Shown: positions 1 to 8,790, counted from the stretch's first letter. The stretch is 64,000 nt of DNA from Pseudooceanicola endophyticus (GCF_018760365.1 NZ_JAHIAB010000011.1:1-64000), one strand, 5' to 3'. The notes: generated from the sequence alone by a model not told the origin. Made by a program: numbers and translations.

Positions 1-25
1 CCCCCCTTGCCCCGCCCCCTTGCCC

Positions 26-46
26 CGTCCCGTCCCGTCCCGTCCC
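26..46. repeat. short tandem CGTCC repeat
   Basis: About four head-to-tail copies of the pentamer CGTCC lie at 26-45 and run into CCCTTGCCCCG-type C-rich sequence at 1-25. It lies just past the stop codon of the leftward phosphatase gene. It is a simple C-rich microsatellite; nothing else is visible in bases 1-53. Confidence 0.6.
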
Positions 47-53
47 GAAAAGC

Positions 54-1355
54 TCATGCACCCGGCACCTCGACCAGCACCGCCGAAATGTCGTCGGGAA
101 AATCGCTCCCCCCCGCCGCCTCGCCCAGGCGCCAGAGCAGGGTTTCCAGAAAGGCGGTGCCGCGGCTGTCGCGCAGCTCGGCCATCAGCGCCATCAGCCC
201 CTCCGTGTCCAGCAGCCCGCCGCCCTCCTGCCCGTCGTCGCCCCGCACCGGGCATTCGGTGATGCCGTCGGATTGCAGCAGCAGCCGGTCGCCCGGCTCC
301 AGCCGCAGCCTCACCTCCTCGTAGGAGGCCCCCGGCAGCAGGCCGATCGGCACGCCGCCCCGCCCCACGCTCTCGATCCGGCCATCGGCGCGCTGGATCA
401 GCGGATGAGGATGTCCGGCCTGCACCAGCCGCACCTGCCCGGTGGCGATCTCCACCTGGGCCAGCACCAGGGTCAGGTAATGTTCGCTCGCCATCTCGCC
501 CAGCACCAGCTGGTTGAGATGCCGTGCCACCTCGGCCGGAGGGCGCGGCGCCGGCTGGCCCGCCCCATCGCGCTGGATCGCCAGGTTGCGCCCCGGCGTC
601 GCGGAGGTCAGGTAGCCCGCCAGCCGCGCCGTCATCAGCGCCGAGCTGATCCCGTGCCCCGAGACATCCAGCGCGAAACAGCCGAACCACTGCGCATTCA
701 CCGGAAAGAAGCCCACCAGGTCACCGCCGACCCGGCCCGCCGGTCGCAGCAGCAGCGACACCGCGGCGCCGCCGAAATCGCGGTGCCGGTCGCGCACCAG
801 GCTCTGCTGCAGCTTCTTGGCCTCGATCAGGTCGCCGTCGATCAGGTCATGGGCCGCCTGAAGGCGGTCCAGGGTCTGGCCCAGCAGGCGGTTCTGGGCG
901 CGCAGCTGGCGGCTCATCTCCAGGATGCGCTCTCCGGCATTCAGCCGCGCCCGCAGCTCCGACTTGCTGACCGGCTTGGTCAGGAAATCGTCGGCCCCGG
1001 CATCCAGCCCCATGGCAACGCTCAGTTTCTCCTGTTTCGAGGTCAGCAGGATGAAGTAGCCGTAGCCCTCCCGGGGCAGCTGGCGGAAGGCCTCGCAGAA
1101 GCCCAGACCGTCCATGCCCGGCATCATCCAGTCGCTGATCACCAGGTCCGGCGGGCGTTCGCGGCACAGGGCCAGCGCGGCATCGCCGGTCTCGGCCTCG
1201 TCCACCACATAGCCCCAGCCCAGCAACAGCCGCCGCAGGATGTGACGCTGCAACCGGCTGTCGTCGACGATCAGCACCCGGCGCGGCACGGCATCCTGCC
1301 GCCCCGGCCCGCTGCCGTCCGAAATCTCCGCTCGTCTGTCCTGTCCAGCCCGCAT
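54..1355 (-). CDS. response regulator fused to PP2C-type (RsbU/SpoIIE) phosphatase
   Basis: Two-domain signalling protein. An N-terminal receiver domain (about residues 26-145) has the acidic pair in VLIVDD, the likely phospho-acceptor D75 in VISDWMMPG and the conserved lysine K127 in LTKP. A helical, probably coiled-coil linker (about 140-185) leads to a C-terminal PPM/SpoIIE-like serine phosphatase domain with GGDLVG, DVSGHGISSALM, QAGHPHP and LLLQSDGITE metal-site motifs. The family dephosphorylates anti-sigma antagonist type proteins, so phosphorylation probably controls a partner-switching output; that output is not encoded here. The reading frame stays open 44 codons further upstream (to 1487), but the ATG at 1355 gives a normal short lead-in to the receiver domain. 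Divergent from the Hpt gene at 1545. Confidence 0.85.
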   Translation of the reverse strand: MRAGQDRRAEISDGSGPGRQDAVPRRVLIVDDSRLQRHILRRLLLGWGYVVDEAETGDAALALCRERPPDLVISDWMMPGMDGLGFCEAFRQLPREGYGYFILLTSKQEKLSVAMGLDAGADDFLTKPVSKSELRARLNAGERILEMSRQLRAQNRLLGQTLDRLQAAHDLIDGDLIEAKKLQQSLVRDRHRDFGGAAVSLLLRPAGRVGGDLVGFFPVNAQWFGCFALDVSGHGISSALMTARLAGYLTSATPGRNLAIQRDGAGQPAPRPPAEVARHLNQLVLGEMASEHYLTLVLAQVEIATGQVRLVQAGHPHPLIQRADGRIESVGRGGVPIGLLPGASYEEVRLRLEPGDRLLLQSDGITECPVRGDDGQEGGGLLDTEGLMALMAELRDSRGTAFLETLLWRLGEAAGGSDFPDDISAVLVEVPGA

Positions 1356-1544
1356 GTCACCCGCCAACCCGGCCCCGGCCGGGGCCCTGCATCCGCCGCC
1401 CCGCCCCGGCGGCGCAGATCCGTCGGTCGGGGATAGGCCCACGCCCTTAACAAGCCATGAAACTCCGCATTCGATCTTTCCGGGCAAGGCGGGATTAAGA
1501 CCTCGGGCCTATAGCCAGCGGGAGTGCGGACGGGAGAGGCGAAG

Positions 1545-1868
1545 ATGATATCCTGGGATCAGGTGATGTCCCTGCGGGACGACGTGGGCCATGACGATTT
1601 CGGAGAGGTCGTCGATATCTTCCTGGAAGATGTCGAGGAGACGCTGGCGGGCCTGGCCCGCGGCCCGCTGCTGGAACAGGTGCTTCATGCGCTGAAGGGA
1701 TCCGCGCTGAACCTCGGGTTCAACGCCTTCGCGGGCCTGTGCGCCGAGGGCGAGCGGATGGCGGCCCAGGGCGCCGGCGATGCGGTGGACCTGGGCGCGA
1801 TCCGCAGCTGCTACGCCGAAAGCCGGGCCCTGTTCCTGGACGAGCTTCCGACGCGCACCGCCGCCTGA
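1545..1868 (+). CDS. Hpt-domain phosphotransfer protein
   Basis: Small (107 residues) histidine phosphotransfer protein. The signature HALKGSALNLGF carries the likely phospho-accepting H48. It probably passes phosphate between a hybrid kinase and a response regulator. The divergent receiver-phosphatase gene next door is the obvious candidate partner (inference). The ATG at 1545 is preceded by GGGAGAGG at good spacing. A GTG seven codons upstream is also open but has no better ribosome site. Its stop is only seven bases from the convergent ilvA stop. Confidence 0.85.
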   Translation: MISWDQVMSLRDDVGHDDFGEVVDIFLEDVEETLAGLARGPLLEQVLHALKGSALNLGFNAFAGLCAEGERMAAQGAGDAVDLGAIRSCYAESRALFLDELPTRTAA

Positions 1869-1875
1869 GGCGCCC

Positions 1876-3111
1876 TCAGATCAGGAATTCGGCCAGCACC
1901 GGATCGGTGGTGATGTCGCGATAGGTGAAGCCCGCCGCATCCAGCCGTTCCGCCAGCGCATCCAGGTTCTCGGCGGCCTTGGTCTCGATCCCGATCAGCA
2001 CGGTGCCGAAGTTGCGCGCCGATTTCTTCAGGTATTCGAAGCGGCTGATGTCGTCCTCCGGCCCCAGCATGTCGAGGAATTCGCGCAGGGCCCCGGGGCG
2101 CTGCGGCAACCGCAGGATGTAGTATTTCTTCACCCCCGAGAAGCGCTGCGCCCGCTCCTTCACCTCGGGCAGACGCTCGAAGTCGAAATTGCCGCCCGAG
2201 GTCACGCAGATCACCCGCTTGCCGGCGATCTCGTCCTGCAGATCCTCCAGCGCGTTGACCGACAGCGCGCCCGCAGGTTCCAGGACGATCCCCTCGACGT
2301 TCAGCATCTCCAGCATGGTCAGGCAGATGCGGTCCTCGGGCGCGGCCAGAACATGGTCCGGGGGCACATCCTTCAGCCGGGCGAAGGGGCGGGCCCCGAT
2401 GCGCGCCACGGCGGCGCCATCGACGAAGCTGTCGACCTTGTCGAGCGTCACCGGCGCGCCGGCTTCCACCGCCGCGCGCAGCGACTTGCCGCCCTCGGGC
2501 TCCACGTAGCGGATCTGCATCCGGTCGCCGAAATAGCTACGCACCCCCGAGGCCAGACCGCCCCCGCCCACCGGCAGCACGATCATGTCCGCAAGGCCGG
2601 GCAGCTGCTGCTCGATCTCGGCGGCAACAGAGGCCTGCCCCTCGATCACGTCCTCGTCGTCGAAGGGCGCCAGGAAATGGCCGCCGGTCTCGGAGCAGTA
2701 GCGCTGCGCCTCGGCCAGGGTATCGTCGAAATAGTCGCCGACCAGACGGATCTGGATGAAGGGACCCCCGAAGGTGCGGGTCTTGTCGATCTTCTGCTGC
2801 GGCGTCGTCACCGGCATGAAGACCACGCCCGGAACTTCGAAATGACGGCACATGAAGGCCATGCCCTGGGCGTGGTTGCCGGCACTGGCACAGACGAAGG
2901 AGGGCGCGCCACCGGCGGACATCACCTTGCGCATCGCATTGAAGGCGCCGCGCAACTTGTAGCTGCGCACCGGCGACAGATCCTCGCGTTTCAGCCAGAT
3001 CTCGGCCCCGTAGCGGGCCGAAAGATGATCGTTGCGCAGAAGCGGCGTGGCGGGAAAGACCTCCCGCATCGCCACCATGGCCGCCCGGGCCTTGTCCAGA
3101 AACTCGCTCAT
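1876..3111 (-). CDS. ilvA: threonine ammonia-lyase (threonine dehydratase)
   Basis: PLP-dependent deaminase converting threonine to 2-oxobutanoate, the entry to isoleucine synthesis. The PLP lysine is K52 in SYKLRGA, followed by the ASAGNHAQG substrate loop (about 76-83) and the glycine-rich phosphate-binding loop PVGGGGLASG (about 180-189). The C-terminal 80 residues look like an ACT-type regulatory domain, consistent with the 411-residue short biosynthetic form that has one regulatory domain. It is transcribed away from argG across a 105-bp divergent spacer containing a CCTTGCTTGCAAGG inverted repeat. A catabolic role is possible but the regulatory tail favours biosynthesis. Confidence 0.9.
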   Translation of the reverse strand: MSEFLDKARAAMVAMREVFPATPLLRNDHLSARYGAEIWLKREDLSPVRSYKLRGAFNAMRKVMSAGGAPSFVCASAGNHAQGMAFMCRHFEVPGVVFMPVTTPQQKIDKTRTFGGPFIQIRLVGDYFDDTLAEAQRYCSETGGHFLAPFDDEDVIEGQASVAAEIEQQLPGLADMIVLPVGGGGLASGVRSYFGDRMQIRYVEPEGGKSLRAAVEAGAPVTLDKVDSFVDGAAVARIGARPFARLKDVPPDHVLAAPEDRICLTMLEMLNVEGIVLEPAGALSVNALEDLQDEIAGKRVICVTSGGNFDFERLPEVKERAQRFSGVKKYYILRLPQRPGALREFLDMLGPEDDISRFEYLKKSARNFGTVLIGIETKAAENLDALAERLDAAGFTYRDITTDPVLAEFLI

Positions 3112-3216
3112 ATCCTCGTCTTTACGCCTTGTATCCTTGCTTGCAAGGGGCCTTAGGCTTGTACCCTTGGCGAAAAAGGGCTATCGCCCGGCGAAACTCG
3201 AATTGAGGGAAAATTC

Positions 3217-4446
3217 ATGTCCGCGCCCAAGAAAGTCGTCCTGGCCTATTCCGGTGGCCTCGACACCTCGATCATCCTGAAGTGGCTGCAAACCGAATAC
3301 GGTTGCGAGGTCGTCACCTTCACCGCTGACCTCGGTCAGGGCGAAGAGCTGGAGCCGGCCCGCAAGAAGGCCGAGCTTCTGGGGATCAAGCCCGAGAACA
3401 TCTACATCGAAGACGTCCGCGAAGAATTCGTGCGTGATTTCGTCTTCCCGATGTTCCGCGCCAACGCGGTCTACGAAGGCCTCTACCTGCTGGGCACCTC
3501 GATCGCCCGTCCGCTGATCTCCAAGCGTCTGGTCGAGATCGCCGAAGAGACCGGCGCCGATGCCGTCGCCCACGGTGCCACCGGCAAGGGCAACGACCAG
3601 GTCCGCTTCGAACTGTCGGCCTATGCGCTGAACCCGGCCATCAAGGTGATCGCGCCCTGGCGCGAGTGGAACCTGCATTCGCGCACCGCGCTGCTGGCCT
3701 TTGCCGAACAGAACCAGATCCCGATCGCCAAGGACAAGCGCGGCGAGGCGCCCTTCTCGGTCGATGCGAACCTGCTGCACACCTCCTCCGAGGGCAAGGT
3801 GCTGGAGAACCCGGGCGACATGGCGCCCGACTACGTCTTCCAGCGCACCGATGATCCGGTCCTGCAGGCCCCGAACGAGCCCGAGTACATCGAGGTCACC
3901 TTCGAGAAGGGCGACGCCGTCGCGATCAACGGCGAGGCGATGAGCCCGGCAACGATCCTGACCAAGCTGAACGAGCTGGGCAAGACCCACGGCATCGGCC
4001 GTCTCGACTTCGTGGAAAACCGCTTCGTCGGCATGAAGTCCCGCGGCGTCTACGAGACCCCCGGCGGCACCATCCTGCTGGAAGCCCACCGTGGCATCGA
4101 ACAGATCACCATCGACAGCGGCGCGGGTCACCTGAAGGACTCGATCATGCCGCGCTACGCCGAGCTGATCTACAACGGCTTCTGGTTCTCCCCCGAGCGC
4201 GAGATGCTGCAGGCGCTGATCGACAAGTCGCAAGAGTTCGTCACCGGCACCGTCAAGCTGATGCTCTACAAGGGTTCGGCGCGCACCGTGGCCCGCTGGT
4301 CGGACTATTCGCTGTATTCCGAGAAGCACGTGACCTTCGAGGAAGACGCGGGCGCCTACGACCAGAAGGACGCCGCCGGCTTCATCCAGCTGAATGCGCT
4401 GCGCCTGAAACTGCTGGCAGCACGCAACATGCGGGTTAAGAAGTAA
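3217..4446 (+). CDS. argG: argininosuccinate synthase
   Basis: Ligates citrulline and aspartate with ATP, the penultimate step of arginine synthesis. The N-type ATP pyrophosphatase P-loop AYSGGLDTS is at residues 10-18, and the later [11 protein letters not shown] and EYGCEVVTF segments are typical. Length (409 residues) matches the family. A GAGGGA ribosome site precedes the ATG. The gene stands alone and is followed by a strong intrinsic terminator at 4471-4505. Codon usage is highly biased toward C/G third positions, suggesting strong expression. Confidence 0.97.
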   Translation: MSAPKKVVLAYSGGLDTSIILKWLQTEYGCEVVTFTADLGQGEELEPARKKAELLGIKPENIYIEDVREEFVRDFVFPMFRANAVYEGLYLLGTSIARPLISKRLVEIAEETGADAVAHGATGKGNDQVRFELSAYALNPAIKVIAPWREWNLHSRTALLAFAEQNQIPIAKDKRGEAPFSVDANLLHTSSEGKVLENPGDMAPDYVFQRTDDPVLQAPNEPEYIEVTFEKGDAVAINGEAMSPATILTKLNELGKTHGIGRLDFVENRFVGMKSRGVYETPGGTILLEAHRGIEQITIDSGAGHLKDSIMPRYAELIYNGFWFSPEREMLQALIDKSQEFVTGTVKLMLYKGSARTVARWSDYSLYSEKHVTFEEDAGAYDQKDAAGFIQLNALRLKLLAARNMRVKK

Positions 4447-4470
4447 CCACTTCTACCACATTTGGTATGA

Positions 4471-4505
4471 AGGGCGCAGAGATGGCGATCTCTGCGCCCT
4501 TTTTC
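4471..4505 (+). terminator. intrinsic terminator of argG
   Basis: Perfect 12-bp stem (AGGGCGCAGAGA paired with TCTCTGCGCCCT, loop TGGCGA) followed by TTTTT. It lies 24 bases after the argG stop. Confidence 0.92.
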
Positions 4506-4601
4506 CATGTCCAAAGCCGCAAGGCCGCCTTAAGGCTTGGACCGGCTGCCGGGGACGTCCACCTTGGCGCCAGACCGACGCCCTGCGGAAGGATGTTTCC
4601 G

Positions 4602-5297
4602 ATGACCCCGATCCTGCTCATTCCCGGCCTGATGGCGACGCCTGCGCTGTTTGCGGCCCAGATCCCCGCGCTCTGGCCGCATGGCCCGGTGAGCGTCGCC
4701 AACACCCTGCGCGGAGAGACCATCGCCGAGATGGCCACGGCGATCCTGGCCGATGCGCCGCCCCGCTTTGCCCTGGCCGGGCTGTCGATGGGCGGCTACA
4801 TCGCGATGGAGATCATGCGCCAGGCCCCCGAGCGGGTCGAACGGCTGGCGCTGCTGGATACCACCGCGCGCCCCGATACCGACCAGCAGACCGCCTATCG
4901 CCGCGCCACGCTGGAAACCCTTGCCCCGCTGGAAGGCCGCCAGCTGCGGCTGGCCTATGCCGCTTCCCTGCCGGGCCTGGTCCATGCAGGCCATGTCGAC
5001 GGGCTGCGCAACGAGGTGGTCACGATGTCCGTCTCTCTGGGCCATTCGGTGCTGGCGCAACAGTCCGCCGCGATCATCTCGCGCCCGGATTCGCGGCCCG
5101 ACCTGCCCGGTTACGATCTGCCGGTGCTGGTGCTGGTGGGCGCCGAGGATGTGCTGACCCCGCCCGAGATGGCCCGCGAGATGGCCGAGGCGATTCCCGG
5201 CGCGCAGCTGGTCGTGGTGCCGCAATGCGGCCACCTGGCGACGATGGAGCAGCCCGAGGCGGTGAACCTGGCGCTACTGGACTGGCTGCGGCGCTGA
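4602..5297 (+). CDS. alpha/beta-fold hydrolase
   Basis: Predicted cytosolic serine hydrolase of the alpha/beta fold. It has the oxyanion-region LIPGL near the N-terminus, the nucleophile elbow GLSMGG (about residues 63-68), an acid in the VLVGAEDVLTPPE strand (about 188) and a terminal histidine in PQCGHLATMEQP (about 211). The substrate cannot be inferred. The frame is open back to 4467, but that would start inside the argG terminator. The ATG at 4602 is preceded by GCGGAAGG at ordinary spacing and begins directly with MTPILLIPGL. No partner genes adjoin it. Confidence 0.85.
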   Translation: MTPILLIPGLMATPALFAAQIPALWPHGPVSVANTLRGETIAEMATAILADAPPRFALAGLSMGGYIAMEIMRQAPERVERLALLDTTARPDTDQQTAYRRATLETLAPLEGRQLRLAYAASLPGLVHAGHVDGLRNEVVTMSVSLGHSVLAQQSAAIISRPDSRPDLPGYDLPVLVLVGAEDVLTPPEMAREMAEAIPGAQLVVVPQCGHLATMEQPEAVNLALLDWLRR

Positions 5298-5336
5298 CAC
5301 CCCGGCCGGCCCCCGGGAAATCCGTGGGGACAGCAC

Positions 5337-5372
5337 GAAAACAAGCGGGCCGCCACCAAGGTGACGACCCGC
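5337..5372 (-). terminator. intrinsic terminator of the candidate RNA
   Basis: On the minus strand GCGGGTCGTCAC-CTTG-GTGGCGGCCCGC forms a 12-bp stem with two G-U pairs, directly followed by TTGTTTT. It ends leftward transcription before the convergent hydrolase gene. Confidence 0.85.
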
Positions 5373-5495
5373 CGGGTTCCAACTGTGAACCACTCTTTAC
5401 GCTTGGAGTGTGGTAACTCCCCCAGCCGGTTCGCCTCCAGACGAAGCCGACCATGCCTGTCAACCTTCAGGCGCACTCTTAATTCGACTAGCCCA
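5337..5495 (-). ncRNA. candidate structured small RNA (unassigned family)
   Basis: A gene-free interval between the convergent hydrolase (stop 5297) and sugar kinase (stop 5552). Read on the minus strand it folds into a string of hairpins: GCCTG/CAGGC; a CGGCTTCG/CGAACCG stem; GGAGT-TACCAC-ACTCC, which competes with a CCACACTC/GAGTGG pairing; GGTTC-ACAGTTG-GAACC; and finally a near-perfect terminator stem followed by TTGTTTT. A weak promoter TTGAAT-N16-TACCTT sits just upstream, giving a start near 5495 and an RNA of about 160 nt. No SRP-RNA, RNase P or tmRNA signature was recognised. A 6S-like role was considered but not supported. A minus-strand frame through it looks like an accident of low stop density. 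Confidence 0.55.
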
Positions 5496-5541
5496 AGGTA
5501 AGGCGCCCGCCCCGAAATTCAAAAGGGAAAAGCGCTCATCC

Positions 5542-5555
5542 ATGACAATTGTCAT
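5542..5555. promoter_or_regulatory. 14-bp perfect palindrome
   Basis: ATGACAATTGTCAT is a perfect inverted repeat overlapping the stop codon of the sugar kinase gene and lying about 50 bp upstream of the candidate RNA start. It has the look of a dimeric regulator's operator; the regulator is unknown. Confidence 0.4.
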
Positions 5556-6409
5556 ATTTCCGCTCGTGTCGGGATGACATCTGCGGTGCCAAGACGCGTC
5601 ACCATCACCGCCGCCGCCTTCTGCGCCAGCGTGATCGCCTCCTCCATGGACAGCCCCTGGTCGAGACCGGCCAGAAGGTAGCCCGTGAAGGTGTCTCCGG
5701 CACCGGTGGTGTCGACCGGGGTGACCTTCGGCGCCGGCACGTCCTGCACCTGCCCCGAGACGGTATCGAATCGCCGGCAGCCCTTGGCGCCCAGTGTCAC
5801 CAGCACCTCGGCCACGGGCAGCGCCTCGGGGGCAAGGCCGGTGGCGTCCTGAAGCTGACGCGCCTCGACCTCGTTCATCACCAGGATGTCGAGCTGGTCC
5901 AGAACCGCCGCAACCGCCGCCGCATCGAAGGGCGCCGCCGCATAGGCCAGCCGCAGCCCGCGGGCCTTCACCGCCCTCGCAAAGGCCTGCTGGCCGTTGG
6001 TCTCGTTCTGGAAGACGGCGATGTCGCCGGCACGGGCCCCCTCCAGCGCGCTGGCAATCGCCGCCTCGCTGATTTCGGTGTTGGAGCCCGCCAGAAGCAC
6101 GATCTGGTTCTCGCCCTCGGCATCAAGGTAGATGATCGCCTGGCCGGTGGGACCCGGCAGTTCCGCCAGATGGGTGGTGCCCACGCCGTAGCCGGCCAGG
6201 CGTTCCTTCATCCACAGCCCGTCCTCTCCGACGGCGCCGATATGTTCCACGTGGGACCCGGCGCGGGTGGCGGCGACGGACATGTTCGCCCCCTTGCCCC
6301 CCAGCCCCTTCTGGTAGCCGGTCGCGGAAAGGGTCTCTCCGGGCGCCGGCATGTGCGGCACCCGGAAAACCATGTCGGCATTCACCGACCCGAGGTTCCA
6401 GACGGTCAA
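5552..6409 (-). CDS. PfkB-family sugar kinase (ribokinase-like)
   Basis: ATP-dependent carbohydrate kinase of the ribokinase/PfkB family. It has the N-terminal substrate motif GSVNADMVF (about 7-15), GGKGANMSVAATRAG (about 37-51) and the anion-hole/catalytic signature DTTGAGDTFTGYLLAG (about 233-248) with the catalytic Asp in GAGD. Its length of 285 residues fits ribokinase. The best start is a TTG at 6407-6409 that overlaps the maeB stop as TTGA; the next ATG would remove the substrate-binding strand. It is therefore translationally coupled to maeB. Ribose is the likeliest substrate but other pentoses or nucleosides are possible. Confidence 0.85.
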   Translation of the reverse strand: MTVWNLGSVNADMVFRVPHMPAPGETLSATGYQKGLGGKGANMSVAATRAGSHVEHIGAVGEDGLWMKERLAGYGVGTTHLAELPGPTGQAIIYLDAEGENQIVLLAGSNTEISEAAIASALEGARAGDIAVFQNETNGQQAFARAVKARGLRLAYAAAPFDAAAVAAVLDQLDILVMNEVEARQLQDATGLAPEALPVAEVLVTLGAKGCRRFDTVSGQVQDVPAPKVTPVDTTGAGDTFTGYLLAGLDQGLSMEEAITLAQKAAAVMVTRLGTADVIPTRAEI

Positions 6410-8664
6410 GCTTTCACCTTGCAGGCCGCCATGACGGCCATGTTCAGGATGTCGTTGACGGTCGAGGTGGTGGAGCAGAGCTGCACCGGCTTGTCGATGC
6501 CCGACAGGATCGGGCCGATGATCGTCGCACCGGCCATTTCCTGCATCAGCTTGATCGAGATCGAGGCCGAGTGCCGCGCCGGAACCACCAGGATGTTGGC
6601 ATTTCCGCTCAGGCGCTGGAACGGATAGTTGCCGCGCGCCTTGGCGTTCAGCGCCACGTCCACGGTCATCTCGCCTTCGAACTCGAAGTCGACGCCGCGC
6701 TCTTCCAGCACCTTCGGCGCGAGGTGCATCTTCTCGGCCCGTTCAGAGACCGGGTAGCCGAAGGTCGAGAAGCTGACGAAGGCGACGCGGGGTTCCAGAC
6801 CCAGATCACGCGCCACCTCGACCGAACGTTCGGCGATATCGGCCAGGTCGTTCTCGTCCGGCCATTCGTGGACCAGCGTGTCGCCGATCAGCACGATGCG
6901 GCCCTTGTGCAGCACGGCGGTGGTCCCGACGGCGCCATGTTCGGCATCGGCATCGAAGACGTGGCTGATCAGCTCCATCACATGGGCCGACTTGCGGGTC
7001 GCGCCGCTGATCATCGCATCGCCGTGGCCATGGGCCAGCATCAGCGCCGAGAAGACGTGACGGTCGCGCGCCGCCAGGCGGTGGACGTCCTGCATGTCCA
7101 TGCCGCGCCGTTGCAGGCGCTTGTAGAGGAACTCCTTGTAGGTGCCGAGGTGCTCGGTCATGGCGGCATTGGTGATCGTCAGCTCGCCCACCGCATCGCC
7201 AAGGCCGGCGGCGGTCAGCTTTTCGGCCACGTCGGCTTCGCGGCCCACGACGATGGCCTCGCCCATGCCGGAACGCTGGTAGAGCACGGCGGCGCGCAGG
7301 ACGCGGGGATCATCGCCCTCGGCGAAGATCATCCGGGCCTGGGCACGGCGCGCCCGGGCGTTCAGGCCGCGCAGGATCGAGGCGGTCGGGTCCATCCGCG
7401 CGCGCAGCGACACCTGGTAGCCATCCATGTCGACGATGGGACGGCGGGCGGCACCGGTTTCCATGCCGGCCTGGGCGACGGCGGGGGGAATGCGCCAGAT
7501 CAGGCGGGGATCGAAGGGGGTCGGGATGATGTAGTCGCGCCCGAAGGTCAGCGCCTTGCCGTAGGCCAGCGCCACCTCATCCGGCACATCCTCGCGGGCC
7601 AGGGCCGCCAGAGCCTGGGCACAGGCGATCTTCATGTCGTCGTTGATCGCGCGGGCGTGGATATCAAGCGCGCCGCGGAACAGGTAGGGGAAGCCCAGCA
7701 CGTTGTTGACCTGGTTCGGATAATCCGAGCGGCCGGTGGCGACGATCACGTCCTCGCGGACTTCGTGGACCTCTTCGGGGGTGATCTCGGGGTCGGGGTT
7801 CGCCATGGCGAAGATCACCGCGTTGGCGCCCATGGATTTCACCATGTCCTGCGTCACCGCGCCCTTCACCGAAACGCCCAGGAACACGTCGGCGCCCACC
7901 ATCGCCTCGGCCAGGGTGCGGGCCTCGGTGTTGGCGGCATGGGCCGACTTCCACTGGTTCATGCCTTCCTTGCGGCCCTGGTAGATCACGCCCTTGGTGT
8001 CGCACATGATGCAGTTGTCATGCCGCGCGCCCATGGCCTTGAGCAGCTCGAGGCAGGCGATGCCCGCCGCGCCCGCGCCGTTCAGGACGATCTTCACGTC
8101 CTCGATCTTCTTGCCGCTGATGTGCAGCGCGTTGATCAGCCCGGCGGCACAGATCACGGCGGTGCCGTGCTGGTCGTCGTGGAAGACGGGGATGTCCATC
8201 TCTTCCTTCAGGCGCTGCTCGATGATGAAGCATTCCGGCGCCTTGATGTCTTCGAGGTTGATGCCCCCGAAGGTCGGCCCCATCAGCTTCACGGCCTTGA
8301 TGATCTCTTCGGGATCCTCGGTGTCCAGCTCGATGTCGATCGAGTTCACGTCGGCGAAGCGCTTGAACAGCACCGACTTGCCTTCCATCACCGGCTTGGA
8401 GGCCAGCGCGCCCAGGTTCCCCAGACCCAGGACCGCCGTCCCGTTCGAGATCACCGCCACAAGGTTGCCCTTGTTGGTGTAGTCGTAGGCGGTCTCGGGC
8501 TGTTCCGCGATCACCTCGCAGGGGACGGCGACGCCCGGGCTGTAGGCCAGGCTCAGGTCCCGCTGGGTGGTCATCGGGACGGTGGCCGTGATCTCGAACT
8601 TGCCCGGCGTCGGTTCCAGGTGAAAGGCCAGCGCGTCTTCGCGGGTGATGCGGCTCTTGCTCAT
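6406..8664 (-). CDS. maeB: NADP-dependent malic enzyme with phosphotransacetylase-like domain
   Basis: Oxidative decarboxylation of malate to pyruvate. Residues about 1-430 form the malic enzyme half, with SPGVAVPC, the FHDDQHGTA metal-binding motif and the nucleotide-binding GAGAAG fold. Residues about 430-752 form a phosphate acetyl/butyryltransferase-like half that in this family is regulatory (acetyl-CoA response) rather than a proven enzyme. The 752-residue length is typical of large MaeB/TME/DME proteins. GGAGGG precedes the ATG at 8664. NADP versus NAD preference cannot be settled from sequence alone. It heads a two-gene unit with the sugar kinase. Confidence 0.93.
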   Translation of the reverse strand: MSKSRITREDALAFHLEPTPGKFEITATVPMTTQRDLSLAYSPGVAVPCEVIAEQPETAYDYTNKGNLVAVISNGTAVLGLGNLGALASKPVMEGKSVLFKRFADVNSIDIELDTEDPEEIIKAVKLMGPTFGGINLEDIKAPECFIIEQRLKEEMDIPVFHDDQHGTAVICAAGLINALHISGKKIEDVKIVLNGAGAAGIACLELLKAMGARHDNCIMCDTKGVIYQGRKEGMNQWKSAHAANTEARTLAEAMVGADVFLGVSVKGAVTQDMVKSMGANAVIFAMANPDPEITPEEVHEVREDVIVATGRSDYPNQVNNVLGFPYLFRGALDIHARAINDDMKIACAQALAALAREDVPDEVALAYGKALTFGRDYIIPTPFDPRLIWRIPPAVAQAGMETGAARRPIVDMDGYQVSLRARMDPTASILRGLNARARRAQARMIFAEGDDPRVLRAAVLYQRSGMGEAIVVGREADVAEKLTAAGLGDAVGELTITNAAMTEHLGTYKEFLYKRLQRRGMDMQDVHRLAARDRHVFSALMLAHGHGDAMISGATRKSAHVMELISHVFDADAEHGAVGTTAVLHKGRIVLIGDTLVHEWPDENDLADIAERSVEVARDLGLEPRVAFVSFSTFGYPVSERAEKMHLAPKVLEERGVDFEFEGEMTVDVALNAKARGNYPFQRLSGNANILVVPARHSASISIKLMQEMAGATIIGPILSGIDKPVQLCSTTSTVNDILNMAVMAACKVKA

Positions 8665-8790
8665 GAATTACTTCCCTCCGAATTCAGGGGATGAATATCG
8701 GGTTGCGCAGGGTGCCTCAACTGCCGACAGCATTCCCCTTTCGCCGCAGGGCCGGGACCGTTAAGTTGCGCGAAACGCTTCGGGGGATAC

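Noticed and set aside
273-1436. Long antisense open frames opposite most genes (for example 387 codons opposite the phosphatase, 982 opposite addB)
   Set aside because: Expected in GC-rich DNA; they lack ribosome sites and have arginine/histidine/glutamine-rich, domain-free translations.
3112-3216. Arginine-repressor (ArgR) box before argG
   Set aside because: The spacer holds a CCTTGCTTGCAAGG inverted repeat but nothing close to an ARG box.
5111-5476. Minus-strand open frame of about 120 codons through the structured RNA
   Set aside because: It runs straight through the hairpins and terminator, has no ribosome site and encodes a basic, low-complexity peptide; better explained by a non-coding RNA.
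5337-5495. tmRNA, SRP RNA, RNase P RNA or 6S RNA
   Set aside because: No tag-peptide reading frame, no GGAAGCAGCC-type SRP loop, no RNase P core; the long closing stem and central bubble of 6S cannot be shown because the 3' strand is already used in the terminator stem.
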